A stretch of DNA of 64,000 nucleotides from Hyphomicrobiaceae bacterium UBA7697 (lineage in GTDB: Bacteria > Pseudomonadota > Alphaproteobacteria > Rhizobiales > Methyloligellaceae), in contig DLGJ01000006.1 in NCBI GenBank assembly GCA_002482645.1, positions 62,001-126,000 of the forward strand. The letters are read 5' to 3'. The position numbers were made by a program, and so were the translations under genes. Of this stretch, positions 7,823 through 16,213 are shown piece after piece; within the stretch, counting starts at the first letter, position 1, and each line of letters begins with the position of its first letter. The notes under the pieces are model-generated. The model searched no databases and was not told where the DNA came from. It saw only the letters and a list, made by a program, of their open reading frames with translations.

Positions 7823-10800
7823 TCGCCCGGATCATTCGCTGGTCGGCGCGCAATGTCGTGCTCGTCGCCATCGCCACGGCCATCGTCACGCTGGTCGGCC
7901 TCTATGCGGTGCAAAAGGTTCCACTCGATGCGATCCCGGATCTCTCCGACGTCCAGGTCATCGTCTACACCGAGTATCCGGGACAGGCGCCGCAGGTCGT
8001 CGAGGATCAGGTCACCTATCCGCTGACGACGGCGATGCTAACCGTGCCGAAGGCGCGCACGGTGCGCGGTTTCTCGTTCTTCGGCGTGTCGTTCGTTTAT
8101 GTGATCTTCGACGACGGCACGGACATCTATTGGGCGCGCTCGCGCGTCATGGAGTCGTTGAGCGCGGCGGCCGGGGATCTTCCGCCCGGCGTCACGCCGG
8201 AACTCGGGCCCGACGCGACCGGAGTCGGTTGGGTCTATCAATATATCCTGCGCGGGAAACAGAAGAGTCTCGCCGAGCTTCGCACGCTGCAGGATTGGTA
8301 TGTGCGCTACGGCCTCTCGAAAGCGCATGGCGTCGCCGAGGTGGCGAGCGTCGGCGGTTTCGTCAAGCAGTACAGCGTGATCGTCGATCCGCGCCGGCTT
8401 CAATCGCTCGGCATTCCGCTGTCGCAAGTCACCGGCGTCATTCGCGAGAGCAATATGGATGTCGGCGGGCGCACGCTCGAACTGTCCGAACGCGAATACA
8501 TGGTGCGCGGGCGCGGTTATTTCTCCAGCGTCGAGGATATCGAGAACGTCGTGGTGAAGAAGGACGGCGGCGTTCCGGTGCTGCTCAAGGACGTGGCGCG
8601 CGTGGAACTGGCCCCGGACGAGCGGCGCGGCCTGTCCGAACTGAATGGGGAGGGCGAAGTCGTTTCGGGGATCGCGCTGCAGCGCTACGGCGAGAACGCG
8701 CTGTCCGTTATCGAGGGCGTCAAGGAGCGCTTGGCGGAGATCGCCCCGAGCCTTCCCGAAGGCGTCACCGTGGAGACGGTCTATGACCGTTCGGCGCTGA
8801 TCTATCGTGCCATCGATACGCTGAAGCGCACGCTGATCGAGGAGAGCCTCATCGTGGCGCTGGTCTGCGTGATCTTCCTGATGCATGCGCGGAGCGCGCT
8901 CGTGGCGATCGTCACGCTGCCGCTTGGCGTCCTCATCGCCTATATCTGCATGTGGGCGTTAGGGCTTTCGTCCAACATCATGAGTCTCGGCGGTATCGCC
9001 ATCGCCATCGGCGCCATGGTGGACGCGGCCATCGTGATGATCGAGAACGCCCATAAGCGGCTGGAGCACGCGCCGCCGGGCAAGCCGCGCGCCGAGGTCA
9101 TTGTCGAGGCCGCGGTCGAGGTCGGCCCCGCGCTGTTCTTCAGCCTGCTCGTCATCACCGTCTCGTTCCTGCCGATCTTCGCGCTCGAAGCGCAGGAGGG
9201 GCGGCTGTTCAAGCCGCTCGCCTACACCAAAACCTTCTGCATGGCGGCGGCGGCGCTGCTGTCCATTTTCGTCGTGCCGGCGCTGATGGTTCTGTTCGTG
9301 CGGGGGCGCATTCTGCCGGAGCACAAGAACCCGCTGAACCGCGCCTTGAGCTGGCTCTACCGGCCCGTCATCGAATTGGCGCTCCGGTTCAGGGCCGCGA
9401 CCATCGCGGTTGCCCTTGCCGCGCTCGCGGTGACGGTGTGGCCCGCCAGCAAAATCGGCAGCGAGTTCATGCCGGCCCTCAACGAAGGCACGCTGTTCTA
9501 CATGCCGACCACGTTGCCCGGCATCTCCATCACCGAAGCCGGCAAGCTGCTCCAAACCCAGAACAAGATCATCAAGAGCTTCCCGGAGGTGGAGTCCGTC
9601 TGGGGCAAAGCCGGTCGCGCCGCCACCGCCACGGATCCCGCACCGATGGGAATGTTCGAGACGATCATCAATCTCAAACCGGAGGAGGAGTGGCGGCCGG
9701 GTATGACCCTCGACAAGCTCACCGCCGAGATGGACGAGGCGTTGCAGTTTCCGGGCGTCTCCAATTCCTGGACGATGCCCATCAAGGCGCGCATCGACAT
9801 GCTCTCGACGGGAATCAGGACGCCGGTCGGCATCAAGGTCGTGGGGCACGACCTCGCCGAGATGGAAAATCTCGCGCGCAAGATCGAAGCTGCCGTGCGG
9901 ACGGTGCCGGGAACCACCAGCGCCTATGCGGAACGTGCGGCGGGCGGCTACTATCTCAATATCGACCCGAACCGCGAGCGGCTGGCGCGATACGGCCTCA
10001 TGGTCGGCGACGTGCAGAACGTGATCGCCACGGCGCTCGGCGCCAATCCGGTCACCACCACCGTCGAGGGACGGGAACGCTACAAGGTCGCCGTCCGCTA
10101 TCCGCGCGACTATCGCAGCAATCCGCAAGCGATCGCGAACGAGGTGCTGATTCCGATCGCGAACGGCGGCACCGTCCCGTTGAGCGAAGTCGCCGCCGTG
10201 ACGCTCGCGCAAGGCCCGTCGATGATTCGGACGGAGAACGCGCAACTCGCGCTCTACATCTTCGTCGATTTCCGCGGCCGCGATATCGGCGGCTACGTGG
10301 CGGACGCACAGAGGGCGGTCGCCGAGCAGGTGGATTTTCCGCCGGGTTACTACGTCACCTGGAGCGGCCAGTTCGAATATTTGCAACGTGCCGAGAAGCG
10401 TCTGCAGATCGTCGTTCCCCTCACGGTGCTAATCATCTTCGTGCTGCTCTATCTCAATTTCGGGCGCTTGACCGAGACGCTTATCGTCATGCTCTCGGTC
10501 CCGTTCGCCCTGGTCGGCGGCATCTGGCTGATGTGGTGGCTCGACTTCAACTTCTCCGTGGCGGCGGTCACGGGTTTCATCGCCTTGGCCGGCGTCGCGG
10601 CGGAAACCGGTGTGGTGATGCTGATCTATCTCGATCATGCCCTGAAGGACCGGCGGGAGGAACGGACGCGGGCAGGCGGCGTGTTCGATGCGCGCGATCT
10701 GCATGCGGCGATCGTGGCGGGCGCCGCCGGGCGCGTCCGGCCGAAGATCATGACGGTCGCGGCGATCGTGGCCGGTCTCTTGCCGATCATGTGGACGCAC

Positions 10801-10983
10801 GGGACCGGCAGCGAAGTGATGCAGCGCATCGCGGTGCCCATGATTGGCGGGATGGTGTCGTCGACGCTTCTGACCTTGATCGTGATTCCCGTCGTCTACA
10901 GTCTGGTGAAGGGCCGCAAGGTTCCCGGCCGCCGGGACGAAGATGCGCGGGAGAGGGACGGCGTAGCATCGCAACGGGCCTAG
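7819..10983 (+). CDS. cusA: CusA/CzcA-family heavy-metal efflux RND pump
   Basis: Inner-membrane proton antiporter that exports Cu(I)/Ag(I) or related metals; forms a trimer with CusB. 1054 residues, the family length, with 12 predicted helices and two large periplasmic loops. The helix-4 motif AMVDAAIVMIENAHKRLE is that of the monovalent-metal (CusA) subgroup. Of the three Met residues that bind Cu in E. coli CusA, equivalents appear in RIDMLSTG and GPSMIRTENA, while the third position falls in GANPVTTTVEG and is not Met. No outer-membrane factor gene follows. Confidence 0.93.
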   Translation: MIARIIRWSARNVVLVAIATAIVTLVGLYAVQKVPLDAIPDLSDVQVIVYTEYPGQAPQVVEDQVTYPLTTAMLTVPKARTVRGFSFFGVSFVYVIFDDGTDIYWARSRVMESLSAAAGDLPPGVTPELGPDATGVGWVYQYILRGKQKSLAELRTLQDWYVRYGLSKAHGVAEVASVGGFVKQYSVIVDPRRLQSLGIPLSQVTGVIRESNMDVGGRTLELSEREYMVRGRGYFSSVEDIENVVVKKDGGVPVLLKDVARVELAPDERRGLSELNGEGEVVSGIALQRYGENALSVIEGVKERLAEIAPSLPEGVTVETVYDRSALIYRAIDTLKRTLIEESLIVALVCVIFLMHARSALVAIVTLPLGVLIAYICMWALGLSSNIMSLGGIAIAIGAMVDAAIVMIENAHKRLEHAPPGKPRAEVIVEAAVEVGPALFFSLLVITVSFLPIFALEAQEGRLFKPLAYTKTFCMAAAALLSIFVVPALMVLFVRGRILPEHKNPLNRALSWLYRPVIELALRFRAATIAVALAALAVTVWPASKIGSEFMPALNEGTLFYMPTTLPGISITEAGKLLQTQNKIIKSFPEVESVWGKAGRAATATDPAPMGMFETIINLKPEEEWRPGMTLDKLTAEMDEALQFPGVSNSWTMPIKARIDMLSTGIRTPVGIKVVGHDLAEMENLARKIEAAVRTVPGTTSAYAERAAGGYYLNIDPNRERLARYGLMVGDVQNVIATALGANPVTTTVEGRERYKVAVRYPRDYRSNPQAIANEVLIPIANGGTVPLSEVAAVTLAQGPSMIRTENAQLALYIFVDFRGRDIGGYVADAQRAVAEQVDFPPGYYVTWSGQFEYLQRAEKRLQIVVPLTVLIIFVLLYLNFGRLTETLIVMLSVPFALVGGIWLMWWLDFNFSVAAVTGFIALAGVAAETGVVMLIYLDHALKDRREERTRAGGVFDARDLHAAIVAGAAGRVRPKIMTVAAIVAGLLPIMWTHGTGSEVMQRIAVPMIGGMVSSTLLTLIVIPVVYSLVKGRKVPGRRDEDARERDGVASQRA

Positions 10984-11097
10984 CCACGGCACGATTTGCA
11001 TCCGTTCGGCAATGCCTGCGCCGGTTTTTTCCAGTGCATTGACCTGCAAAGTTGGCTACCTCTCAACATCGGCGGGAGCAGTCGAGGGAGGTCTCCG

Positions 11098-12558
11098 GTG
11101 CGGAAAGCCTTGGGAGTTTTGGTGCTCGTTCTGGGCGTTGCGGCGCTTGGCTGGTACGGCGCCAAACACAATGCGAAGCGGATCGAGCACACCGTGACCG
11201 ATGGCGCCAGCGGTGCCGTCGCAGGCTCCGTGCATGGCGTCAAAACGTCTGTCTCGGGACGCGATATCGAGGTGAGCGGCGTCGCCGACAGCGCCGGAGA
11301 ACGGGACGACATTCTCGGGATTCTCGACACCGTGATGGGCCGCCGCGTCATGCGCGACAGGATGACGGTGCTCGCATCGGCCTCGCCTTATGTGTTTTCC
11401 GCGACGAAGTCGGCGAAAGGCACCTCCGTTTCGGGCAATGTGCCGACCGAGGAGGCACGGCAGGGAATTGCGGTCGTGCTGAACCGCGATGCGTCGGCTC
11501 TCAAGCTTGCGTCCGGCGCGCCGGACGGTTGGACGATCGTGGCGCAGGACGGGCTGAGCGCGTTGTCGAAGCTCGAGGAGGGCAGACTCACCCTTTCCGG
11601 CAAGACGGTCACGCTTTCCGGCGTGGCCAAGACGCCGTCTGAGGTCGAGGCGGCGCTGGCGCAATTGAAGGACGTGCCCGAGGGCTACACCGTCGATACC
11701 TCCTTCGAGACGCTCGACGACGGCAAGCCGCTGCGCCTGCACCTGTCCTATTCGGCATCGGACGGGGCGTCGGCTGGCGGCAAGCTGCCGAAGGGACTGA
11801 CGCTCGATCAGATCGCCGCCGCGCTTGGCCTCAAGTCCGTCGCCGGCGATCCCGCCGAGGCGAACTCCGGCGAACCGGGCTCGATCCTCGCCTCTTTGAA
11901 GAAGCTCGCGCTATGGCTGCCTGAATTCGAGACGCTGACCGTGGAAACGGAGGGCGAAGATCTGGGTGCGAACTTGAAGGTGGATGGACACGCATCCCCC
12001 GGCGCCGATCTCGAACTCTTGAAGGAGCGTCTTTCGGAGACGCTTGGCGGCGGCGCTTCCGTCACGGTCGAGCAGGCTGGCGACCTGCCGCCGGAGGGCA
12101 CGCGCCGGGTCAATGCCGCGACGGGGGAGTCCGAGGTGCTGACGGCCGGATACTGGCTGCCGCACATGGATTTCACGGCCGGGTACGATGCGTGCCGGGA
12201 GAAGGCCAACGCGCTCCTGGAGGAACGCGACGTCAACTTCGTCACGGGGTCCGCGCGGCTCAGCGCGCAGTCTCTGAGGGTCATCAACGCGATCACGGCG
12301 CTCGTCATGAAATGCGTTCAGTCTGGCGGCCTGCATGTGGACGTGGGCGGGCATACGGACAGCCAGGGAGATAGCGCCTTCAACAAGGAGCTTAGCCAGA
12401 AGCGGGCCGATGCGGTGGTGAAGGCACTCCGCGAGCGTGGCATCCCGGAGGCGGCAATCACCGCGACCGGTTACGGCGACACGCAGCCGGTCGCCGGCAA
12501 CGACACGGAAGAGGGGCGGGCGGCGAACCGGCGCGTCACACTGGCGTTCACACAATAG
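11098..12558 (+). CDS. BON-like/OmpA-domain envelope protein
   Basis: 486-residue protein predicted to be anchored in the inner membrane by one N-terminal helix (ALGVLVLVLGVAALGWYG) with the rest in the periplasm. The middle part contains repeated segments of the form VSGRDIEVSGVADS and LTLSGKTVTLSGVAKTP, which look like BON-type lipid/peptidoglycan-associated repeats. The last ~110 residues are an OmpA/MotB peptidoglycan-binding domain (GGHTDSQGD...LSQKRADAVVKAL...ATGYGDTQP...NRRV). A GTG start at 11098 with GAGGGAGG upstream is preferred to an ATG at 10996, which would place non-hydrophobic sequence before the anchor. The next gene is 32 bases downstream, same strand, probably co-transcribed. 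Confidence 0.8.
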   Translation: MRKALGVLVLVLGVAALGWYGAKHNAKRIEHTVTDGASGAVAGSVHGVKTSVSGRDIEVSGVADSAGERDDILGILDTVMGRRVMRDRMTVLASASPYVFSATKSAKGTSVSGNVPTEEARQGIAVVLNRDASALKLASGAPDGWTIVAQDGLSALSKLEEGRLTLSGKTVTLSGVAKTPSEVEAALAQLKDVPEGYTVDTSFETLDDGKPLRLHLSYSASDGASAGGKLPKGLTLDQIAAALGLKSVAGDPAEANSGEPGSILASLKKLALWLPEFETLTVETEGEDLGANLKVDGHASPGADLELLKERLSETLGGGASVTVEQAGDLPPEGTRRVNAATGESEVLTAGYWLPHMDFTAGYDACREKANALLEERDVNFVTGSARLSAQSLRVINAITALVMKCVQSGGLHVDVGGHTDSQGDSAFNKELSQKRADAVVKALRERGIPEAAITATGYGDTQPVAGNDTEEGRAANRRVTLAFTQ

Positions 12559-12590
12559 CCGGACCGGTAGACACGAAAGAGGGATTTCAG

Positions 12591-13256
12591 ATGTTCGAGA
12601 ACTGGGGCTTCTTGCTCGGAGAGATATGGGTCCTGCTCCTGCTGGCAGCACTGATCGGGTTGATCGCGGGCTGGCTGATCTGGGGCGGTCGCCGCGAGGC
12701 CGGCACGGACGCTCACGGCGCCGAGATCCGGCAATTGCGCGCCGATCTCGACAGTTGCAAATCGCAGTGCAAAGACAAAGACGACCTCATCGGACGTCTC
12801 GAAGCGCGACTCGAAGGCCGGGGTGGCCGTGCCGCCGTCGCAGAATCCGCCCCGGCCGCGAAGACGGCGTCCGTTCCCGCGCCTGCCGAGGCGGCCGGGA
12901 CGGCTCCGGCCACGGATTTCGACAAGGACGGCGTCGACGAGGGCACCAACGAGGGCGTCAAGCCCATGACGCTGGATGCCCCGCGGGACGGTAAGGTCGA
13001 CAACCTCAAGAAGATCAAGGGTGTAGGTCCGAAGCTCGAGAAGCTCTGCAACCGGCTCGGCTTCTGGCATTTCGACCAGATCGCTGCATGGACCGACGAT
13101 GAGGTGGCTTGGGTCAACGCCAATCTCGAAGGCTTCAAGGGCCGGGTGACGCGCGACAATTGGGTCGAGCAGGCCAAGGTTCTGGCCACGGGCGGCAAGA
13201 CCGAATTCTCAGAGCGCGTCGAGGCGGGCGACGTCTACGACAAGGACAAGAGCTGA
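12591..13256 (+). CDS. Membrane-anchored helix-hairpin-helix protein (unknown function)
   Basis: 221 residues: one N-terminal transmembrane helix (about residues 8-28), a cytosolic or periplasmic linker rich in Ala and Pro, and a C-terminal domain around DNLKKIKGVGPKLEKLCNRL followed by FWHFDQIAAWTDDEVAWVN and FKGRVTRDNWVEQAK. The KIKGVGPK core is a helix-hairpin-helix found in the C-terminal extension of alphaproteobacterial NuoE and in ribosomal-L21-like extensions. Membrane anchoring plus an HhH module is unusual. AAAGAGGGATTTCAG precedes the ATG. It follows the BON/OmpA gene closely, so the pair probably works at the envelope; the function is unknown. Confidence 0.7.
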   Translation: MFENWGFLLGEIWVLLLLAALIGLIAGWLIWGGRREAGTDAHGAEIRQLRADLDSCKSQCKDKDDLIGRLEARLEGRGGRAAVAESAPAAKTASVPAPAEAAGTAPATDFDKDGVDEGTNEGVKPMTLDAPRDGKVDNLKKIKGVGPKLEKLCNRLGFWHFDQIAAWTDDEVAWVNANLEGFKGRVTRDNWVEQAKVLATGGKTEFSERVEAGDVYDKDKS

Positions 13257-13308
13257 GAGATTTTCGCCGGCGTGACTTGACCGGCGGTCCGAGTCGTCCA
13301 AAACTCCG

Positions 13309-13510
13309 CGGGCCAATGGCTTCCGGGTGCGGCAGCGCATCCGGATGAAACGGGAATAGGTAGGGCAAAGAGGATGCCCGAAGCCTAGCCGCCCCCGCGA
13401 CTGTATGCGGCGAGCTGCCTTCCATCGATGTCACTGGCCCGTTCGCCGCCGCGCGGCCGGGCTGGGAAGACGGAAGCCAGCCGCGACCCGCGAGCCAGGA
13501 GACCGGCCAC
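13309..13510 (+). promoter_or_regulatory. Cobalamin riboswitch
   Basis: The adenosylcobalamin aptamer landmarks are present in order: GATGAAACGGGAAT (from 13344), the AAGCCTAGCCGCCCCCGCGACTG stretch (from 13381), the TCACTGG box (13431-13437), GCTGGGAAG...GAAGCCAGC (13461-13481) and GCGAGCCAGGAGACCGGCC (13490-13508). A GC hairpin (CCGTC/GACGG) then GGAG precede the CbiM-like start codon, so translational control is likely: bound cobalamin should lower expression. Ends are approximate. Confidence 0.92.
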
Positions 13511-13565
13511 TCGGCATCTGGACCAACCCCCTCGCCGTCGGGTGAGACGGCAATGGAGTCATGAC

Positions 13566-14243
13566 ATGCATATCGAACCTGGACTTGTCGCCGACAGCAA
13601 AATTTGGCTGAGCTATGTGACGGCGGCAGGGGCCGGCGCCTACGGTCTCAAACTCGCTTGGCAAGACGTGAAGGAGCGCGGCCCCGTCTCGCTGCTTTCC
13701 CGGGCCGCGGCATCGGCCGCTCTCGTCTTCTGCTTCTTCGAGGTTCTCCCGCACTATCCGGTCGGCGTCTCGGAGGTCCATTTGATCTTCGGCTCGACGC
13801 TCTTCCTGATCTTCGGTGCGGCGCCCGCGGCCATCGGCTTGGCCTTGGGGCTGCTGCTGCAGGGGCTGCTTTTCGCGCCATTCGATCTACCGCAATTCGG
13901 CATGAACGTGACGACGCTCCTGGTTCCGCTCTACGGCTTGCGCTATCTCGCCGGCAAGATCATCGAGCCCGGCACGCCCTATGTGGACCTGAAATACCGC
14001 CAGGCGCTTGCGCTTTCGACGGCCTATCAGGCCGGGATCGTCGCCTGGGTGATGTTCTGGGCGTTTTACGGTCAGGGCTTCACGGTCGAGACCATGCAGT
14101 CGGTCGCGACATTCGGCGCAGCCTATATGCTGGTCATCATCGTCGAACCGCTGGCCGACCTTGCGGTTCTCGCGGCGGCCAAGACCATCAACGGCCTGAG
14201 GGGAAGCGGGCTGGTCGGCCGGCGTCTGTACCACGCGGCCTAA
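13566..14243 (+). CDS. CbiM-like energy-coupling-factor transporter S component (cobalt)
   Basis: Predicted inner-membrane substrate-binding component for Co(II) uptake. The N-terminus MHIEPGL keeps the Met-His start that coordinates metal in CbiM/NikM, and the 225 residues contain six or so membrane helices with HYPVGVSEVHLIFGSTLFL and FGMNVTTLLVPL resembling the CbiM core. The ATG at 13566 is chosen because His2 must be near the N-terminus. No cbiN, cbiQ or cbiO follows, so the energising module is elsewhere or absent. The upstream cobalamin riboswitch supports cobalt for B12 as substrate. Confidence 0.82.
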   Translation: MHIEPGLVADSKIWLSYVTAAGAGAYGLKLAWQDVKERGPVSLLSRAAASAALVFCFFEVLPHYPVGVSEVHLIFGSTLFLIFGAAPAAIGLALGLLLQGLLFAPFDLPQFGMNVTTLLVPLYGLRYLAGKIIEPGTPYVDLKYRQALALSTAYQAGIVAWVMFWAFYGQGFTVETMQSVATFGAAYMLVIIVEPLADLAVLAAAKTINGLRGSGLVGRRLYHAA

Positions 14244-14271
14244 TGCGCGGCGCGTCAGGGAAAAGCCTTCG

Positions 14272-14304
14272 AGGCGGTGCGGGTCTCCCCGTGCCGCCTT
14301 CTTT
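14272..14304 (+). terminator. Rho-independent terminator after the CbiM-like gene
   Basis: 12-bp stem AGGCGGTGCGGG / CCCGTGCCGCCT (two G-U pairs), TCTC loop, then TTCTTT. Confidence 0.8.
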
Positions 14305-14492
14305 ATGCGGGGCGTGCCCGAGGAGACGGTGCCTGGCCGGGGTCTCGGCGTTCCATCCGGAGGCCATGAGGCGCCGCCGCGCCAGGGGCCACGGCTAATG
14401 ACCCGGCCGGGAGCCCATTCCCAGCCGGGCCGAAACGCCTTTGTTGTTAACTTCCCGTTCGGTTGAGCCCTTAAACGCTAGTCCCGCATTTC

Positions 14493-14508
14493 TTAACGAG
14501 GTGTTAAC
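14493..14508. promoter_or_regulatory. CtrA-box match in a convergent intergenic region
   Basis: TTAA-CGAGGTG-TTAAC fits the CtrA consensus TTAA-N7-TTAAC exactly. It lies between two convergent genes, so it is not in an evident promoter; chance or a promoter for an unannotated RNA are both possible. Confidence 0.35.
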
Positions 14509-14525
14509 GGCGGGTCCCACGCCGG

Positions 14526-14951
14526 TTAATCCGCGCCGCGCCGCACGAGTTCGGCGAGGGTCTCGCCGTCGGCATCCTTGAGAATGAGCTTGCGCCGGCG
14601 CGCATCCGCGATGCGGGTCTCCTCCAGCATCGTCAGAAATTCCTTCTCGCGTTCCATCATCGGCCCGGGACATGCCATCAGCGTGTTCGCCAGGGGCCCG
14701 ATCCTCAGTTCGCCGTCGCGGAAGGAGTAGTGCCCGCGAAAACGATTGCAGCCCAGCATGCCGCCGACCTCGCCATGATCGTCGAAGCGGAGGTAGCGAG
14801 CGTGCTCGTCGGTTTCGCCCGCGAAACCCCATTCCGATCCGGCAAGAGTGTTGAGCTGTCCCGCGCCCGCCCCGCCAGCGGCCCAGACAGAGACGAACAG
14901 CGCCAAGAGAAGGCACGGTCCGCGGCGCAAGACGGGCGGGCACAGTTGCAT
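14526..14951 (-). CDS. META-domain (HslJ-like) secreted protein
   Basis: 141 residues with an N-terminal signal peptide (about 1-31, LLLALFVSVWAAGGAGA) and a META domain as in HslJ: LAGSEWGFAG, YLRFDDHGEVGGMLGCNRFRGHY and LMACPGPMMEREKEFLTMLE. Two Cys in the CNRF and ACPG motifs are family hallmarks. In E. coli HslJ is a heat-inducible outer-membrane protein linked to novobiocin tolerance; the role here is unknown. Start 14951 is placed at the head of the signal peptide; the frame runs open to 15197. It converges with the CbiM-like gene. Confidence 0.75.
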   Translation of the reverse strand: MQLCPPVLRRGPCLLLALFVSVWAAGGAGAGQLNTLAGSEWGFAGETDEHARYLRFDDHGEVGGMLGCNRFRGHYSFRDGELRIGPLANTLMACPGPMMEREKEFLTMLEETRIADARRRKLILKDADGETLAELVRRGAD

Positions 14952-15209
14952 GGCATAGGTTCCCTGGAGCTTCCGGCGATAAGGACGCGGGCCCCTTTTT
15001 AGGGCGCAATGGCGGCCGATGCCAGAGCTTCGGGACGGAGGCCGGACTTGGGAGGTTCGCGGCCGAAGCACGCCCCGCCGCGCGGTCAGGAACCGGCGGC
15101 GGACGGAGGCGCTGGCGACCGTGAGCCTACGCGGACTCGAACGTGCGCGGACCGGGACGCCGGCGAGTTTGATTGCCGGGGCAGTCGGGGGCCCCACGGG
15201 TTTGCGCCG

Positions 15210-15743
15210 CTAGGTCTGGCGCCGGTAGTGCGCGACCATGAACTCATGCCAGGCGCCGTCCTCCCCGGGCGTCTTGGATCGCAGGGTGCGGTGGTCGTCG
15301 TTCACGAACTCGATGATGTCTTGATAGCGTGCGAGGGTGCCATCGCCCGTGGCGCTCGGCCCTTCGGTATGGAGAGTCAGGATCCTGCCGGACGGATCGA
15401 GGTTCCCCTCATAGGTCCAAAGATGGGTCATCATCGACGCGACGAACGTGCCGACGAATTTTTGTTTCCGAGGATCGTAGCCGAGCGTCATGATGGTGAT
15501 CATGGGCACGCCGTCCGGCCCGTCGCAGCGTCCTTCGCCGATCGTCCATAGGCCGCCGAGCGAGCGTACGCTCTCGGTCGCCGTCGATGTCATGGCCGGT
15601 TGGCCGGGACCCATGGAGCATTCCATCTCGCAGGTCCAGTCGCCGACGAGCTTGTGGAGCCAGTCATGCTCCTTCTGCGGTTCGGCTTTCGGGCAGGGCA
15701 TATCCACGGATTGCCCGGCGGAATTCGACTCGGTCGTCGTCAT
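15210..15743 (-). CDS. DUF1579 family protein
   Basis: 177-residue protein of the DUF1579 family, unknown function, with the characteristic HDWLHKLVGDWTCEMECSM opening, a GRCDGPDGVPMITIMTLGYD strand pair and FVGTFVASMMTHLWTYEG. The ATG at 15743 is used since GTGGGAGC lies just upstream; an earlier GTG at 15755 would overlap that ribosome site. It is the last gene of the ArsR-SRPBCC-VOC operon, 59 bases after the VOC gene. DUF1579 genes often accompany SRPBCC and VOC genes in such clusters, but no reaction is known. Confidence 0.85.
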   Translation of the reverse strand: MTTTESNSAGQSVDMPCPKAEPQKEHDWLHKLVGDWTCEMECSMGPGQPAMTSTATESVRSLGGLWTIGEGRCDGPDGVPMITIMTLGYDPRKQKFVGTFVASMMTHLWTYEGNLDPSGRILTLHTEGPSATGDGTLARYQDIIEFVNDDHRTLRSKTPGEDGAWHEFMVAHYRRQT

Positions 15744-15802
15744 GATTGCTCCCACTCATTGGTGCCGGACGAGCCCGGCGGTTCGAATATGTCTCCCAGG
15801 CG

Positions 15803-16213
15803 CTATTCCGGCTTCATGCAGTTGATCATCCATTGGGTGCCGAAACGGTCTATAAGAACCCCGAACTTGAGGGCCCAGAAGGTTTCCGTCAGAGGCATGA
15901 TCTCGGTTCCGCCTTCGATGAGAGCCGCGAACACGCGGTCCGCCTCGGCGGGCTCGGAGATGTTGAGCGTCACGGAGACGCCCTGCATGGGTTTGAAGCG
16001 ATCGGGAGCGGCGTCCGAGGCCATGAGCAGGTCGTCGCCGATGGCGATGCGGGCATGGGCGATTTTGTCCGCGAGATCGTCCGGAACCTCGTTCTCGCCG
16101 GGCATGTCGCCATAGGTCATCATGGCGACGACCTCCCCGCCGAGAACTCCGGCATAGGTCATCATGGCCTCTTTGCAGGTGCCGGGAAAATTCAGATACG
16201 GATTGAGTTTCAT
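15803..16213 (-). CDS. VOC family protein, PhnB-like
   Basis: 136-residue member of the vicinal oxygen chelate superfamily (PhnB/DUF1428-like branch): MKLNPYLNFPGTCKEAM start, GEVVAMMTYGDMP, IGDDLLMASDA and a C-terminal FGVLIDRFGTQWMINC. The fold often binds a metal and a small substrate, or acts as a resistance or binding protein. Its start overlaps the stop of the next upstream VOC gene (ATGA at 16210-16213), so the two are translationally coupled. Substrate unknown. Confidence 0.85.
   Translation of the reverse strand: MKLNPYLNFPGTCKEAMMTYAGVLGGEVVAMMTYGDMPGENEVPDDLADKIAHARIAIGDDLLMASDAAPDRFKPMQGVSVTLNISEPAEADRVFAALIEGGTEIMPLTETFWALKFGVLIDRFGTQWMINCMKPE

Noticed and set aside
9438..11042. 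534-codon plus-strand frame
   Set aside because: An out-of-frame shadow within cusA, Arg-rich and without motifs.
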